64,000 nt of DNA, from assembly GCA_900175165.2 (NCBI GenBank), contig FWWN02000531.1, positions 1 through 64,000 on the forward strand. The letters run 5' to 3'. Each line of letters opens with the position of its first letter. Within the stretch, counting starts at the first letter, position 1. Both the position numbers and the translations under genes were made by a program. This document shows, one piece after another, positions 32,638 through 44,894 of this stretch. The notes below the pieces were generated by a model that saw nothing but the letters and a program-made list of their open reading frames with translations, made no database searches and had not been told where the DNA came from. This stretch comes from Rhizomucor pusillus (taxonomy: Eukaryota; Mucoromycota; Mucoromycetes; Mucorales; Lichtheimiaceae).

Positions 32638-34529
32638 ATGCTACTGTCAAGTCTATTGCTGCCTAGGGCCTCACCAGCGGCGGCAGCAGCAGCAGCACGC
32701 TCGCTGCAACGCCGTGTCCGGTTCATTCAGACTCTGGTCGAATTCAAGAATGCAAATGTGCATCGCTTTGGCCAAAACGAGCTTGCCATGCGCGACTTGA
32801 CATTTTCCATTGACAGAAACCAGCGCCTGGTCATTGTCGGTCCCGTGAGTGCAGGCAAAACTACCCTGGCAGAGGCAAGTCCCGAGTTTATTATCTTGTT
32901 AGGTGAAAAAAAGGGGACCGTAGTAATAACCACCACAATGGCCACCACCTATATAGGCACTGGCCGGCAAGCATCTCATCCAGCCTCTGTCAGCTGCTCG
33001 CTGGCCCGTGGTGGATAACACTCGCTCGCCGTATATTTCTGACCACGTGCATCTTGTATCGTTCAAGGAAGACTCGAATCTCTTTTCGTACAGCAGCCAT
33101 TATTACCAGGAACGTTTCAATTTCAGGTACCATCGCCTACCACATTTCTGGACTCCTTTTGCCTACTGACTCTTTATTGTTAGTGACCCCGACAATGATC
33201 TTACACTTGAGAGTTACTTGGCAGCCAGTCAGCAGTCATCACCTGAATCCATTGCTAAGGTTGCTGAGCAGCTGGATATCCGACATTTGCTGCACCTGTC
33301 GTTTGTGAAACTTTCAAATGGTCAGACGCGCAGAGCACGCATTGCCAGAGCGCTGCTGCGTGATCCATCGATGCTTATTCTGGATGAACCGCTAAGTATG
33401 TGGAAATGATTTCAAAAGTCGTTCACTATTGCTAAAGAAATACATTGAAAAAAATATAGTGGGTTTGGATGTACAGCATCGAGAGCGACTGCTGGATATT
33501 CTAGGCAACATGGCAACCCGCATTCCTGTCGTGCTGGTTCTTCGGCCACAGGATGAACTCCCTTCTTGGGCGACAGACGTGGTGTCACTCGAAAAGATGA
33601 AAATCGCGTGGCAAGGATCACCCGAGGAGTACCAGGTGCGTCGTGAACGTGAGCGGCAGCAAAAGGAGAAAAAGTCAGGCAAGCCGATTGTCAAAGAACA
33701 TCCTCCCGGTGACCCGGTGGTGCAGCTGGAAAAGGTCAACGTCGTGTACAGCGGGCAGAAGATCCTCGACAATATCTCTTGGACCGTGCGCCAGGGAGAG
33801 CGCTGGGCGCTTCTGGGACCGAACGGTAAGGAAACATCGGAAGGGCTGTGTCTTGCTTCCCGCCTCTTACCAGCAGTTATTCCGCTAATCATCAACTCGG
33901 CCATCTGCAGGTTCAGGAAAGACAACCTTGCTGTCGTTCTTGACCGGTGACCATCCCCAAGCATATGCCAACGAACTCTACCTCTTTGGTCGCCGCCGCG
34001 GCACCGGCGAGTCGATCTGGGACATTAAGGAAAAAGTCGGCCTCGTCAGCCCCGAGGTCCACTTGTATTTTAACCAAGCCCTGACGGGACTCGAAGCGGT
34101 AGGAACAGGATTCTTTGACGTTGTCGTACCAAGGAAACTGTCTGATACCCAGGTGGAAACGGTCAACCGCATGTTCAAAGAGTTCGGAATGGAGTCTTTT
34201 GCCTCAAGACGCCTTCGAGATATGTCGACTGGTGAGCAGCGGATGGTACTCCTGATTCGATCACTGGTATGGTCAGAGTAAGCGAAAAGAGAAAGATTTA
34301 AATTTATTGATTATATCTTACTATTCAGGTTAAAATGCCTCAATTGATCATTTGGGACGAACCTTTCCAAGGCCTTGATGCTGATATGATCGAAAAGGTC
34401 AACGATTGGTTAGAATGTCACATGCGTCCGGACCAGTCTTTGATCCTGGTAACGCACCACGAAGAGGAAATCCCACGAGCTGTTACAAAGAGGTTCAAAT
34501 TGGGCCCTGGTGGAGTTGATGCAAATTGA
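32638..34529 (+). CDS. Soluble ABC protein with two ATPase domains (ModF-like)
   Basis: Two nucleotide-binding domains and no membrane segments. Six exons can be joined. The first ABC module has Walker A VGPVSAGKTTL, signature LSNGQTRRARIARALL and Walker B SMLILDEPLMGLD. The second has GPNGSGKTTLLS (completed across an intron), signature MSTGEQRMVLLIRSLV, Walker B LIIWDEPFQGLD and the switch His in LVTHHEEEIP. Ser of the first Walker A (SAGKT) is unusual but the Lys is present. The N-terminus MLLSSLLLPRASP...RSLQRRVRF is Arg/Ser/Ala-rich without acids, like a mitochondrial presequence. The frame also opens at an ATG at 32,617. The first intron (32,875-32,956) is GC-AG. Tandem ABC proteins of this kind resemble bacterial ModF; the function in fungi is unknown to me. 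Confidence 0.85.
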
Positions 34530-34620
34530 AATAAAGAAAACAAAGACAACCACAAGATAAATCTTAGAAAGTAATAAAAAGAAGAAGAAGAAGGATTACA
34601 ACAACTATATGCTACTAGAA

Positions 34621-35704
34621 CTACTTGGTATTTACAGTTTGTGTCCACTCGGCATGCCACTCTTTGAGTCGTTCCAAGACGATAAAAGTGACGATCGTGT
34701 GTGGACCCAGTCTAACAAAGGCCGGTACCCAGCCTTTGAAAAGTGAAGCAAATCCTTCCGTCTCTACCATATGCAGGACGATCTGGACTGGATGTTTCCG
34801 TCGGATCATGTGAGCACTCATAATTCTTGTTTTTATCACGTCTAACGGGGAACACACTGTGGTTGCGACGAGCGCCTAGAGTGTATAATATGAGTTTGTG
34901 ATAAAAAAAAGAAAGGAAATCGATTGATAAATCAACTTACAGCAAGCACGCTCGACGCAAAGTGTGTCATGAGTCCGTCGTGGCATTGGAATCCTCCGAC
35001 GAACATGTCTTTAAACACATCGTAGCTCGTCATCTGAGAGACAGTCATCAAGACCGCTCGGTTGGTACTGTATTCTAATCCTCTAAGTAACACTTGGGGT
35101 CCTTCTTCGCGACATATCCGAAACATGCCATCAATGGCATTCTTGTAGTTGCGTCGCAGTTCGGGAGGAAGCTGTCCATCATTTTGCATCCGCACGTTTA
35201 CAACATCGCTTGGGTTTCCAAAGGCTCCACCTAGGATACCCGCAGCAGTGGAACTGAACAGCAACTGTCCAAATGTAGGTTCTAAATGCGGATATACATC
35301 AGCGCTGGGGTTGAGCAGACCGGGCATCCCCTTCTTGTCCTCTTACTCAAGTCACCGGCAACGGCGTATTTGAACTTGTCGTACAATCCAAAGCGGATTG
35401 TCGAGTAGGTGCCTTGTCGCAGCAAACTCGCCGATAGTCCGCTGTACAACGCACGGACACCTTCTGTGCGTGAAATAGTCCACATTGTCTTGAACATGCG
35501 TGTGGGTCGGAACCGATTCCATTCCGATATTGGTTTGCTGCGGATCGTTTGCAATCGTACTTTGATTAGATCGAATGGATGCGATACAACGGTGGCGATG
35601 CAGGATGCAGCGCCTCCAAACCAAAAAGGGGGTGGCCGGCTGTGATGTGCGTTCGTGGCGTTGGCGGTGGTGGTGGGTATTCTGGCTGGAGGACGGGCTG
35701 ACAT
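34621..35704 (-). CDS. Mitochondrial carrier (SLC25 family, dicarboxylate-carrier-like)
   Basis: Six-helix inner-membrane metabolite transporter. Three exons (35704-35347, 35281-34941, 34875-34621) give 317 residues. The three signature motifs are present in order: PFDLIKVRLQ, PSDVVNVRMQ and PLDVIKTRIM (Px[DE]xx[KR]x[RQ]). The middle NPSDVVNVRMQNDG is characteristic of the dicarboxylate carrier branch (DIC1-like), so malate, succinate or phosphate exchange is the likely role. The first join uses a 65-nt intron (35,282-35,346). Ignoring it creates a false frameshift. The ATG is the first in frame; the codon before it is not a start. Confidence 0.9.
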
Positions 35705-35990
35705 CAATCAAGCCCTCAGCGGGGGGGAGGAGGGAATACGACGAGTGGATAAAAAAAAGATGGGTGGGGATTGAACAGTCCAATCGTGTGTGCGGGGTGG
35801 TGGGGCAGAAGGATGTTCCAACAAACAATGCGTCAAAAATGGGAATAAAAATGCTGATACGAGAAGGGTCACTTGACGGTACTACTTTATTATCGGTAAC
35901 TGATTAATAAATAATACGAGTTATACATATTTACATTCTTGGGTTCTTTTTGAAAGATGGAAAAAAAAGATGAAATTGCAAAAAAATAAA
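35705..35990. other. Spacer between the carrier gene and the ABCB pseudogene
   Basis: About 285 bp with the carrier promoter side and the pseudogene 3' flank. A 7-nt A-run and a GGGGGGGAGGAGGG stretch near 35,720 are the only notable features. Confidence 0.4.
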
Positions 35991-38900
35991 CTAGGCTGCA
36001 CTGAGGAATTGCTCTCGAACAAGGTCGGCGTAGACGCAATAGTTCAAAGTGTGATCCTTTCTCAACAACCCTGCCGCCCTTGATAACCACAATGACGTCT
36101 GCATTTTAAATAGTCGACAATCGATGCGCAATTGTGATCGTTGTTCGGCCTCCTCGGCTGATAATGTTATCCAACGCTTGTTGCACTAATTTCTCAGACT
36201 CGCTATCCAGCGCAGATGTTGCCTCGTCAAGGAGTAGAATTCGAGGCAGGCGTATAAGAGCACGCGCGATAGCGATGCGCTGCTTCTGAGCACCAGGGAG
36301 CTGTGACCCTTTTGCGCCGACTCGTGTGTTGTAACCATCATGCAGGCTGGCGATAAAGTTGTGAATGTTGGCAGCGCGGTAGACTTGCTCGAGTTCTTGC
36401 TGAGTGACCTCCTTGCTTTCCTGCAAACCAAAGCGGATATATTCACCGATGGTCACATCAAACAAGACAGGCTCTTGGCCAACCAGTGCCATGTGGCTCC
36501 GCAAGTTATGCAAAGAGAATCCCTTGACATTTTGGTTATCGAGACGCACTGCACCCGAAAGCGGATCGTACCGTCGTTGGAGCATGCCGATACAGGTCGA
36601 CTTGCCACATCCGGATGGTCCCACGAGTGCAATAGTTTGTCCGCTGTGTCCGTGCAGGTTGAACCCGCCGTTGAATACAAGAAGATCCGGTCTTGCAGGG
36701 TATCTGAACGCAATGTTTCCAAACGAAACGTTCCGGATATCCTGGACGACTCGATTTCGTAGCCTTCCAGGTCAGGATCGATAGCTGTCTTGCGCTCAAG
36801 GACCCCAAATGTTGTGATTGCAGACACCTTGGCTCGCATAACAGTGGATACAAACGTGCTGGCTTGACCGGCGCTTTGGAGTGTTATGAGCACGCACATG
36901 AGACAAATGAACAACGCTTGAAATTCCATACCTTGGCCGATAAAGTTGGTGCCTGTATAGAATGACACGCCTCCAGCGTACAGCGCGATGCTCTGCATAA
37001 CCGCAAACGAAATCGATGACAGGTACGCCTTGCGCTTGGCGAGCCGGTGCGGACGCTCCATTGCCTTTGCATACCTGTCTCCAAAATAGCTTTGCTTCCC
37101 TAGCGCGGCCACCGTCCTGATTTCTTTGATTGCTTCGCTTGCAACTTGTCCGCAGTCTTTGTTTGCTTGCACTGTCTTGTCCTGAAAGCCCTGTTGGAGC
37201 TTCGATTCATAATAGCTGGCGCCCAAGACAAATGGAGACCACACAAGTACAATAAATGTCATTTTCCAGCTGTATGCAAACGATACAATCATGCCTGAAC
37301 TCATCCACTTGTCAGTATAACTAATGGTACGTGTAGAGATATAGATAACCTACCAATAAGCACTGTCGCGATAATCTGGAGCACATTGGACAACGTCTTT
37401 GTTACCAACTCATGCACGTTCATGGAATCAACAGCCAGCCGAGAAGTCAAGGCACCGAGGTTGTTTTCTTCAAATCAAAGTATCCAATCTCCTGCTTCAA
37501 AAAGGCACGGAAGAGGGCTGCGCGGAATCGATATGAAAAGCGTTCTCCAGCAATTTCAACCGAGGTCGCCATCAAAAAAGTTGCCGATAAATGCCCCGAG
37601 ACCGATAACAAAGTACATGGCAACCCACGTGTTCGCTGAACGCTCACCATCGATGAGAGGTTGTTGCGCTGCTGCTGCCTATTGGTTGCCCTCGGAAGTA
37701 AGCACCACAGCAACGAGGACAGTGATGACACTGCGCACGGCAATGTATGTCAGACAAGGCTTGACTGCTCCCACAATCAATGCGCTGATGCATTCTTGAG
37801 CTAGCAGACTCTGTTCAGACCGGAACTGATGCGTTATCTCTCGAAGAGGTGCCTTTTGCCGCCGTTTCTTCTTGATCTTGGCCTTGCCCCGGAGTCGCTT
37901 GAGTTCATAGGCGTCGGTTGATACCCTACCGCCGGCGGTGGCGCTACTACTCCTGCGTCTTGCATCTCTGAGCACCGGCTGATAGTTGTAGGGTTCGTCA
38001 TTGATGGCTGCTTCTTCTGGTTTTTGATATAGTTGTCCATATCCAGCAGGCTGGACTTGCGCCGTATGCAGAGGATGCGGTGGTGGATATGGCTGATGAT
38101 TTTGCGACGTTGTAGCAATCTCGTGTTTTCGGACCAGTTCGGCGTACGCACCGTTGCGCGCCAATAGTTCATGGTGGATGCCTTGCTCAACTAAAACGCC
38201 CTTTTGCATCACAACGATCTTGTCAGCGTTCCGGACAGTGGAAAGACGATGGGCAATGACAATGGTGGTTCTGCTTCTCGATGCTGCTTCGAGGGCACGT
38301 TGGGAACCAAGCGTTCAGATTGAGTATCCAGGGCAGATGTAGCCTATATATCAATTCGATTAGAATAAAGGTCAATCTGATCAGTATATCGTTATTACCT
38401 CATCAAGCAAAAGAATGGGTGGATTCTTGAGAATAGCTCGTGCAATAGCAATTCGCTGTTTCTGACCACCAGAAAGCATTCCTCTTCCTTCGCCAATTAC
38501 GGTGTCATATCCCTGAGGAAGTCGAGAGATGAACGTGTGGCAGTTGGCTATCTGGCAAGCTGAGACGATTTCCTGTTGAGTTGCTGGTCTGTTTAGTCCC
38601 ATCAATAAATTCTGCCGTATAGTCATGTTGAACAAGACTGGTTCCTGACCAACAACACCGATCTGCTCGCGGAGCCATCGTAGGTTGAGCTGTTGAGCAT
38701 TTGTACCATCTAACAAAATCTGGCCATAGATAGGATCGTAGAACCGCTGCAAAAGTTGGATGATGGTCGATTTTCCGGAGCATGATGCACCCACAAACGC
38801 AACCGTGGTGTCAGCACGAATATCCAAGCTGAAATTGTTGAGAATAGGCACATCGGGTTGAAGGGTACCTGAATCCAATATCGCAAAACTGGATGCTGCT

Positions 38901-40075
38901 GTGTACTCTCTGGGGCACGATACCTTGGTTGGAGTCTGGATCAATGGGAGGCACGCGATCGATGACTTGGAACACCTTGTATGCAGCTACGCGAGCTGCT
39001 GACATGTGCTTGTAGTGTGTTGGCAATTCCAGGAGAGTGATAGCACCGAGCATGACGATACAGAAGTCAACCACGAGGCCGAACGACTCGTAAGTCTGGT
39101 TAGCATAGTAGAGCGCACGACTAAAGACGCAGCAGAGCGTGAAGAAGAAGTCACCTGAGCCGAGGCCTTGGAAAATAGCACGACGTATACCAAACTGGCA
39201 AGCGACAATGAGTTTGTTCTCGTAAAGCCTTGCAAACCTTCCTTAAGCGAGAATGCATACACTGTGTGGATTCCAGAGAATACTTGCTCGGCGAGACCTC
39301 TTGCGCTTGCAGAAGCATCCTGAGCCGCTGCGGTGTTCTTGGTGGTCCAGCGTCCAACACCCAGCAAAACAGCACCTAGGATCGGTAACGTCGCCAGTAC
39401 TACCAGAGATACTTTTGGGGTGAAGAACGGACTTAGGAAGAATCCGAAAAACGACGCGGAAACAATTCGAACGTGGTTGCCGTAGTGTTCTGAGATACCA
39501 TCCTGGATCGCTTCAGTGTCTGCTACGAGCTGCGCTGTCAATGATTCTTGCTCAGCCTGGTCTAACCACGCCATGTCGTGTCGCAAAATAGCATGTACGT
39601 AGAGCTGTATTATCCTCCGAGTCTGTCGTTCATCAATGTACATCCAGAGAAAATTGTGCAAGTAGCTGAGAACCTGGACGGCGCTGCCCTGAGCGATGAA
39701 AATGATCACCATGAGTTTGGTCGATTCTGTAAGTGATTTGCCATTGCTCAAGGCATCAACCACTGTGAACATTGACATGCCGTAGGCGATAATTGATCCG
39801 GGTTGCAAAAGGCCGAGGATGATGGAACAAATGTATGCGAGTGCGATCAGGAGTTTTTCCTTCGTTGTGGAAAACCGAAACAATCTGCAAAGAGACACTT
39901 TGCCATCTTGTGATCGGCATAGGCAAGAGAAGCAACAACAGCAGCCTCGATTTTTCTTCTTTTTGCGAATAGAGTTATTATTGATGTTGCGTTGTTGGTT
40001 ATGAACGTATTGAGCCGTTGGTGCGTATTGTTGGCCGCTTCCGTGGACTCCTAGTGCTGCTGTTGAGCCTACATG
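35991..40075 (-). pseudogene. Full-length ABCB (MDR/P-glycoprotein-type) transporter, pseudogene
   Basis: The minus strand contains a nearly complete TMD-NBD-TMD-NBD exporter. A Lys/Cys-rich N-tail is followed by SLCRLFRFSTTKEKLLIALA, TMD1, and NBD1 (Walker [37 protein letters not shown]). A ~110-residue linker leads to TMD2 and NBD2 ([24 protein letters not shown] in place of LSGGQ, ILLLDEATSALDSESE). Conserved blocks fall into changing frames at about 39,235; 38,860; 38,306; 37,575; 37,470; 36,750 and 36,035. In-frame TAG (37,679) and TAA (36,106) occur where Gln is expected. Ordinary introns cannot rescue these, because conserved residues lie on both sides of each. A GT-AG intron at the first LLLDE/ATSALD junction is still intact. 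The gene appears to have died recently. Confidence 0.85.
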
Positions 40076-41451
40076 TATATCGAGGACGTTGTGTAGTCCC
40101 GAGAATTAATTAAAGCCATCAATGAGCTTCAATAACGGCGAGATGGATTTTCCGCCGCTATTTTAAACATTGGTAGGTCGACATTGGCACCTTGGCATGT
40201 GTGAAAGCTCACAGCATTGCTGTAACAACAATACAACATTAATAATCATGCTGGTTAAGCTAATTGTACTTTTGAGCGACGTGTAAATTATCCATTCCAT
40301 GATGGAGCTGCTGTGCGAAGCACATCATCTGATAAGTGTCACGTCCAATCTGTTTGTATATATGTTGATCTGGTGTGAACCTGGTAGGTAAAGGTAGAAA
40401 AGTGGGGATACCACAATCGGCTTTGGGGAAGGATTAGAATTTGGGCATCCAGATCATTGTGCTACAGGCGATGATAATCCTACTGGCGATCATATGATGC
40501 TATATTTATTACGTCCGCGAGTGCTACGCCGTTCCTGTACATAATGGTATATAACATGCCTTGTAGTCGAATAATAAACTTGTTCGCCATTGAGCTTTGC
40601 TGATCCCGCGTTTCTTCTGAAACTGTTTGCGATAGAAAGCACCATCTCACGGTGGAATCTCGCGTAATTCTTATGCACGTATATCTCCATCAAGCTCAAC
40701 CTCAGCGCGGTTACTTTCTCTAATATGTTAGATTGATAGCTTCCAGTTCGAGAATTAACTCCAAAGGCTATTGAGCTGCAATGCATTGGTTTAATCGGAA
40801 AACACAATTCAATAAACGCATCCTAAAAGGTGCCACTGTCCTTGATTCACGACAACGTAGCTAAATAGAACCGCAGATATTCGTGTCTCTGTGTTGCATG
40901 TGGGCATCTCCGACAAAACGCAGACGACTGGAGTAGCCATAGTTGCGTATATGTGTAGATGCCTACGTTTCAAGTGCGATATCCATAGTTCTCACATCGA
41001 CGCAGACGCTGCAAGAGAGGCCAATGGAATAAATCCCGCGTGGTGCAGGGAGTATCGGCTCCGTCATTTCCGAATGGAAGAAGCGAACTGGATGGAACGC
41101 GTCGCAACAGCCTCTCAACCAGCAACACAGAGAGAGCAGGGCGTAGGGTCTAATTGAAATTTGTATCGTGAGAGTTTGGAGTCTATCAAATTAATAATAC
41201 GATGGAAAGCTAGATATTGTACTGCATATGGCTACGCGAACATTCCATTGAAATGCCATTTCTAGCAGCGCTGGGGAATCTCAGACGATCGGTCATTCCA
41301 CACTTGCTCAGGGCGCATATGTATTTTGACGCAATGACACGCCACCTTGTTTACAAACGATGAAAAACAATAGTTGTGGACCTCCTTATTCTGATGAGTC
41401 GAGTTTATTAGATTAAGATGGGAATATTGAAAGCTCAGGTCAATCGTAGAT
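40076..41451. other. 1.4-kb intergenic region
   Basis: No recognisable gene. A minus-strand frame at 40,490-40,807 encodes 105 residues with a helical, charged centre (ILEKVTALRLSLMEIYVHKN), but no start or domain supports it. A plus-strand frame at 40,891-41,157 is equally unsupported. Confidence 0.45.
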
Positions 41452-41803
41452 TTAAGCCTCGGTGAGGTCAAGGGAGTCGGCAAGGTCCGTGGTGTGGGTG
41501 CTGATAGTGTGGCCATTGCAGTAGATGTTGACGGTGCCATCGGAGGTGCCCTTGTAGCAGTACGAGGAAGGAGTCTGACCAGAGTAGTTCTCGTGGACAA
41601 AACTATTAAAGAAAGAACCAGTCAGCATCAAGCCTTATACTTGTTCGATCAACGACTACTTACGTGGAGCACTTGGATTCCCAAGTAGAACAGAACGCAT
41701 CGACAGTAGTGTCAGCGGGGAGCTTGTAGGTCAATCGGTAGTCGGCAGCTTGAGCACCAAGAGCAAAAGCGACGGTAGCGAGGGTAGCAAGGGTGAAACG
41801 CAT
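41452..41803 (-). CDS. Small secreted cysteine-containing protein
   Basis: Two exons (41803-41664 and 41602-41452, 61-nt intron) encode 96 residues. Residues 1-19 form a textbook signal peptide (MRFTLATLATVAFALGAQA), with cleavage likely before ADYRL. The mature ~77 residues contain four Cys (in AFCSTW, SKCST, SYCYK, IYCNG), enough for two disulfides, and otherwise Thr/Ser/Asp-rich beta-like sequence. No catalytic motif is visible. Codon use is strongly biased to C-ending codons (GCT/ACC/TAC), suggesting high expression. It could be a cell-wall or secreted effector-like protein; the family is unrecognised. Confidence 0.8.
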
Positions 41804-42586
41804 TTTGAGAATTGTTATTTTGTTCTGTGTATGATGGTGCTGCGCTTCAAAACATTGGCACTTTTATACGTTACGATGGTGGATTGAACAGGTCCGACCA
41901 CTCCGCGCACCTTGCCGCCGGTAGTGCTAATGATAGCACGCCGTGAGTGCCTTGTGTCTCTGGATCACGAGTCACCACTTCATAAATGTAAGTAACGTTA
42001 ACGTTTGCTGCCATATGCCCCGCTGACAGGGTGAGTGTATGTGCAACATGATCGATTGCAAAAAGGAGGAAAGATTCTGAGATCCTACTTGTAAAAGACT
42101 GTTGGTCTACGATGCTTTTCTTGAGAGCAAGAGTAGCAATCCAGTCTCTATCCTTTTTGCAAGGCGTCACAGCCACTAATTATCCTTAGGCTGCATTATT
42201 TTACTATATTTATGCATTTCGCCTGATTAAGCAATGGCAATGTGTCAGCAATGTTTACCCGGAGGGAGTTCGTGCCCGGTTTGCCCCTTTCTGCGACGCA
42301 TGAGCTTGGGCCGGGGGAAGCCTGCGTGTGCTAAGCAGCGGCGATGTTGCCTCAGCCTCACAAGATTCGTAAAAATAGCAAGAAGGTTCTAGTGGTTTAA
42401 AGTTTGACGGCTCGGCAAAGATTATCAAGCGTGAGCGATTTCGCTGGAAAGATATGCCACTGAAGACGTCCTGCTTGGAAATTGGGTATCTGCTCGATTG
42501 TCTCGACAATTCTTATTGTATAAAGTGCTGTGACTAGTGATATCCCAGTGCACTGCAATCTTTTCTTTGAAACGAGTTGATGACAT
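41804..42586. other. Intergenic region upstream of the secreted protein
   Basis: It holds the promoter of the secreted-protein gene and the 3' flank of GatC. The frame at 41,871-42,176 on the minus strand has no supporting motif. Confidence 0.45.
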
Positions 42587-43199
42587 TTATTCATTTGGTA
42601 ACTGGCCTTGAACCATGTAGTAGTTCCCGCTTTTGCGCTGTGCTTTCTCCAGCAATGCTCGTCCTTCTACCTCATCGGTGCTTTTTTCATCCTTACGCAA
42701 CTTTAATCCCATATTCTCAGGCCATATTTGTATTAACGGTTCCACATTTTCCATTTCCACATCCTGCAAGTGTGCGAGGAACTGAGACATTTGATCGAGG
42801 TCACGTCGTAGGCTTTGTTGTTCTTGCTCTGTCTCTGGAGGTTGGAGCTGCGCTAACTGAAATAGGCGTTGTAGCTGTTCATCGCTTATCCTTGTCACCG
42901 TCGCGTTCCGTGCTGGTTCTAGCAAGGACGTGACAGACCATGTAGGTTCAACCGGCTATTCCATTGGATACATAATTTTTAATACGTGTGAATATGGTGT
43001 CGACTAGCGAAGAAATTGCGTACCAATGCATCGTCGTCCGTTTCCACTGATTTGCTACGATTCAAAGCTGCAATGAGTCAGTACAATTTGTGAATTTCAG
43101 TAAACTTCGAGAGACAGCGAGGTACCACGTACCAGTTTGCGAAAACAGTCGCTTTTGTGGTTGTAAAGGTAAACACCGGCACGGACGTCCAAGAAACAT
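42587..43199 (-). CDS. GATC: Mitochondrial Glu-tRNA(Gln) amidotransferase subunit C (GatC)
   Basis: Small subunit of the GatCAB/GatFAB complex that converts Glu-tRNA(Gln) to Gln-tRNA(Gln) in mitochondria. Three exons (first ATG at 43,199, joins near 43,133/43,074 and 43,021/42,958) give 159 residues. Residues 1-25 (MFLGRPCRCLPLQPQKRLFS) are a basic, acid-free mitochondrial presequence. The GatC core follows: RISDEQLQRLFQLAQLQPPE, LDQMSQFLAHLQDVEMENVE and PLIQIWPENMGLKLRKDE, then the ALLEKAQRKSGNYYMV tail matching the family's LLxNAPxxxxGxFxVP end. Length is slightly above bacterial GatC because of the presequence. Confidence 0.85.
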
Positions 43200-43296
43200 T
43201 GGGTGGAAGGGAATTCAACGGGGAAGGCCAAATTTTAGAAAATGCAGAAATACGCCAATTTTTCTTGGATTTGGATATTTTATTTTGATTACATTT

Positions 43297-44894
43297 TTAC
43301 TGAATATCTTTCATGGAATCAAGTGCTTTTAGCAATCCCTTCTTTCTTTGAGCAGCTTCTTTTTCTTCGACTTTCTTTCTATTTTCCTTTCTCTGTTTTC
43401 TCTTGAGTTTTCTCTTCTTTGCATTGTCAAGCCATTTCTCGAGGTTACGGGGCAGATATTTCAGTTCGTTCTTGCCTTCCTTGCCACGCGGTTTGGCTTT
43501 GATGCGACCCGTGCGCAGCTTGACTTCGATGCGCTTTATCCGTCGACGCTTGATACGCTCTAACCGTTCATCCTCTGTCCATTGCCACACAATTTCCGCC
43601 ACTGCTTCCGCGGTGGGCTCCTTTCCATCTCGCTTCAGCTGGATAATCGCCATCCTCCTTTTCTCATCCAACTTTGCCGCTAACTGTGACTCGCGTTCTT
43701 CTTTGCGGGTCTGATTCGATAGTTTTTGCAATTTGGCAAACTGGTGACCACGATGTTAAAAACCTGATTAATATTCCAATTCTGGTTTTCTTTCATTCTT
43801 ACTTTTAAGATATCTTCCCGAGTTCTGTTCTTTCCCCGAGTTTTGATTATAGGCATCTCGAATGGCTTGTCTGGATCTTCTTGTTCTTCTTTGGTATTTT
43901 GCTGCTTTTTCTCTGGAACAGGAGGCAGACCCTTTGCAATTCTGCTCTTTTGTTTCTTGAGCTTGTTTAATCGACGAGCATGATGCTATTGTACATCTCG
44001 CGTTAGCAATCAATCGATATATCGTAATTCCAATAATTGTGCACTTACTCCACTGGCAAGATGAGTCGCCACTTGCTTGGCAGTCTCCATCTTCTTTGCC
44101 GGGCACAATTTGCACAGGAATATCTCTTTGTCGTCTTGCGTTTCCACGTAGATAGGGTTATCGTTTTCATCAAAGGTATAGGGAAGTTGCTCATCGTAGC
44201 CTTCTTTTTCCGCGTTCTTATCCTTTTCCGCCTTTGCCGAATTGTCGTCGTCCTTTTCACCGTCATCGTCGCTCGAATCTGAATGCTCTTCATCGGCGTT
44301 GCTGCCGTACATCTTTATCATAGCTTTATCGTCGTATCCCCAACGTGTAGTGTCCTCTTCACTGCTGTCTTGTGATGTCTCCTGCTTTTTAATGTCATGT
44401 TCGCTGCTGCCATTGTCGACGGATGATGTCTGGGTATCTTTTGCCTCGTCTCGTACGTCGCTGTTATCTTTCACTACAGACTCCTTTTCATCAGCCTTCT
44501 TTTTAGACTTTTTCTTTTTCGACTCCTTGTCGTCACTGTCGCCTGCTTTTGCCTTCTTTTTGGATCGCTTCTTCTCTGACGTATCGACTGCTGCTTCTGC
44601 TTGCGGTGTTGTTGTTGTTGTTGTTGCCTGGATCTCATCATTGTCTGCATTGTCTTTTGACTCGCCATCCTTTGATCGTTTCCTCTTCTTTCCAACTACG
44701 GCATCGGTCGAAACTTCATTGTCGGCATTCTTCTGATCGTCGTGCTGCTTTGGGTGTTCCTTTTTGAACGAACTTCTCTTACTCTTCTTGTCATCCTTTT
44801 TGCTCTTCTTTTCTTTTTTTACGGTGGCGGACTCGACCTTGTCAAGTTCTTCTTTTTCCTTTGGCTGCTCTTTCTTTGCTGCACTTTTCGCCAT
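43297..44894 (-). CDS. Lysine-rich C2H2-like zinc-finger protein, probably nucleolar
   Basis: Three exons give roughly 480 residues. The first ~250 are Lys/Glu/Asp/Ser low-complexity with many KKKSKK runs, typical of nucleolar proteins. Next come an acidic patch and a single finger, IFLCKLCPAKKMETAKQVAT then HLASGHHARRL (Cys-x2-Cys...His-x4-5-His, completed across an intron). The C-terminal third is a basic, helical region with RIKRRRIKRIEVKLR and KKRKLKRKQRKENRKK. No named family was recognised with confidence. A role in ribosome biogenesis is inferred from composition only. It is head-to-head with the WD40 gene (410 bp between starts). Confidence 0.75.

Noticed and set aside
35282..35346. 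Apparent frameshift in the mitochondrial carrier between DLS and the downstream frame
   Set aside because: A 65-nt GT-AG intron (gtaaga...tttag) joins the two parts in frame and gives a normal 317-residue carrier.
42577..42933. 118-residue plus-strand frame opposite GatC
   Set aside because: The minus strand encodes a complete GatC with presequence and introns; the opposite frame is a shadow.
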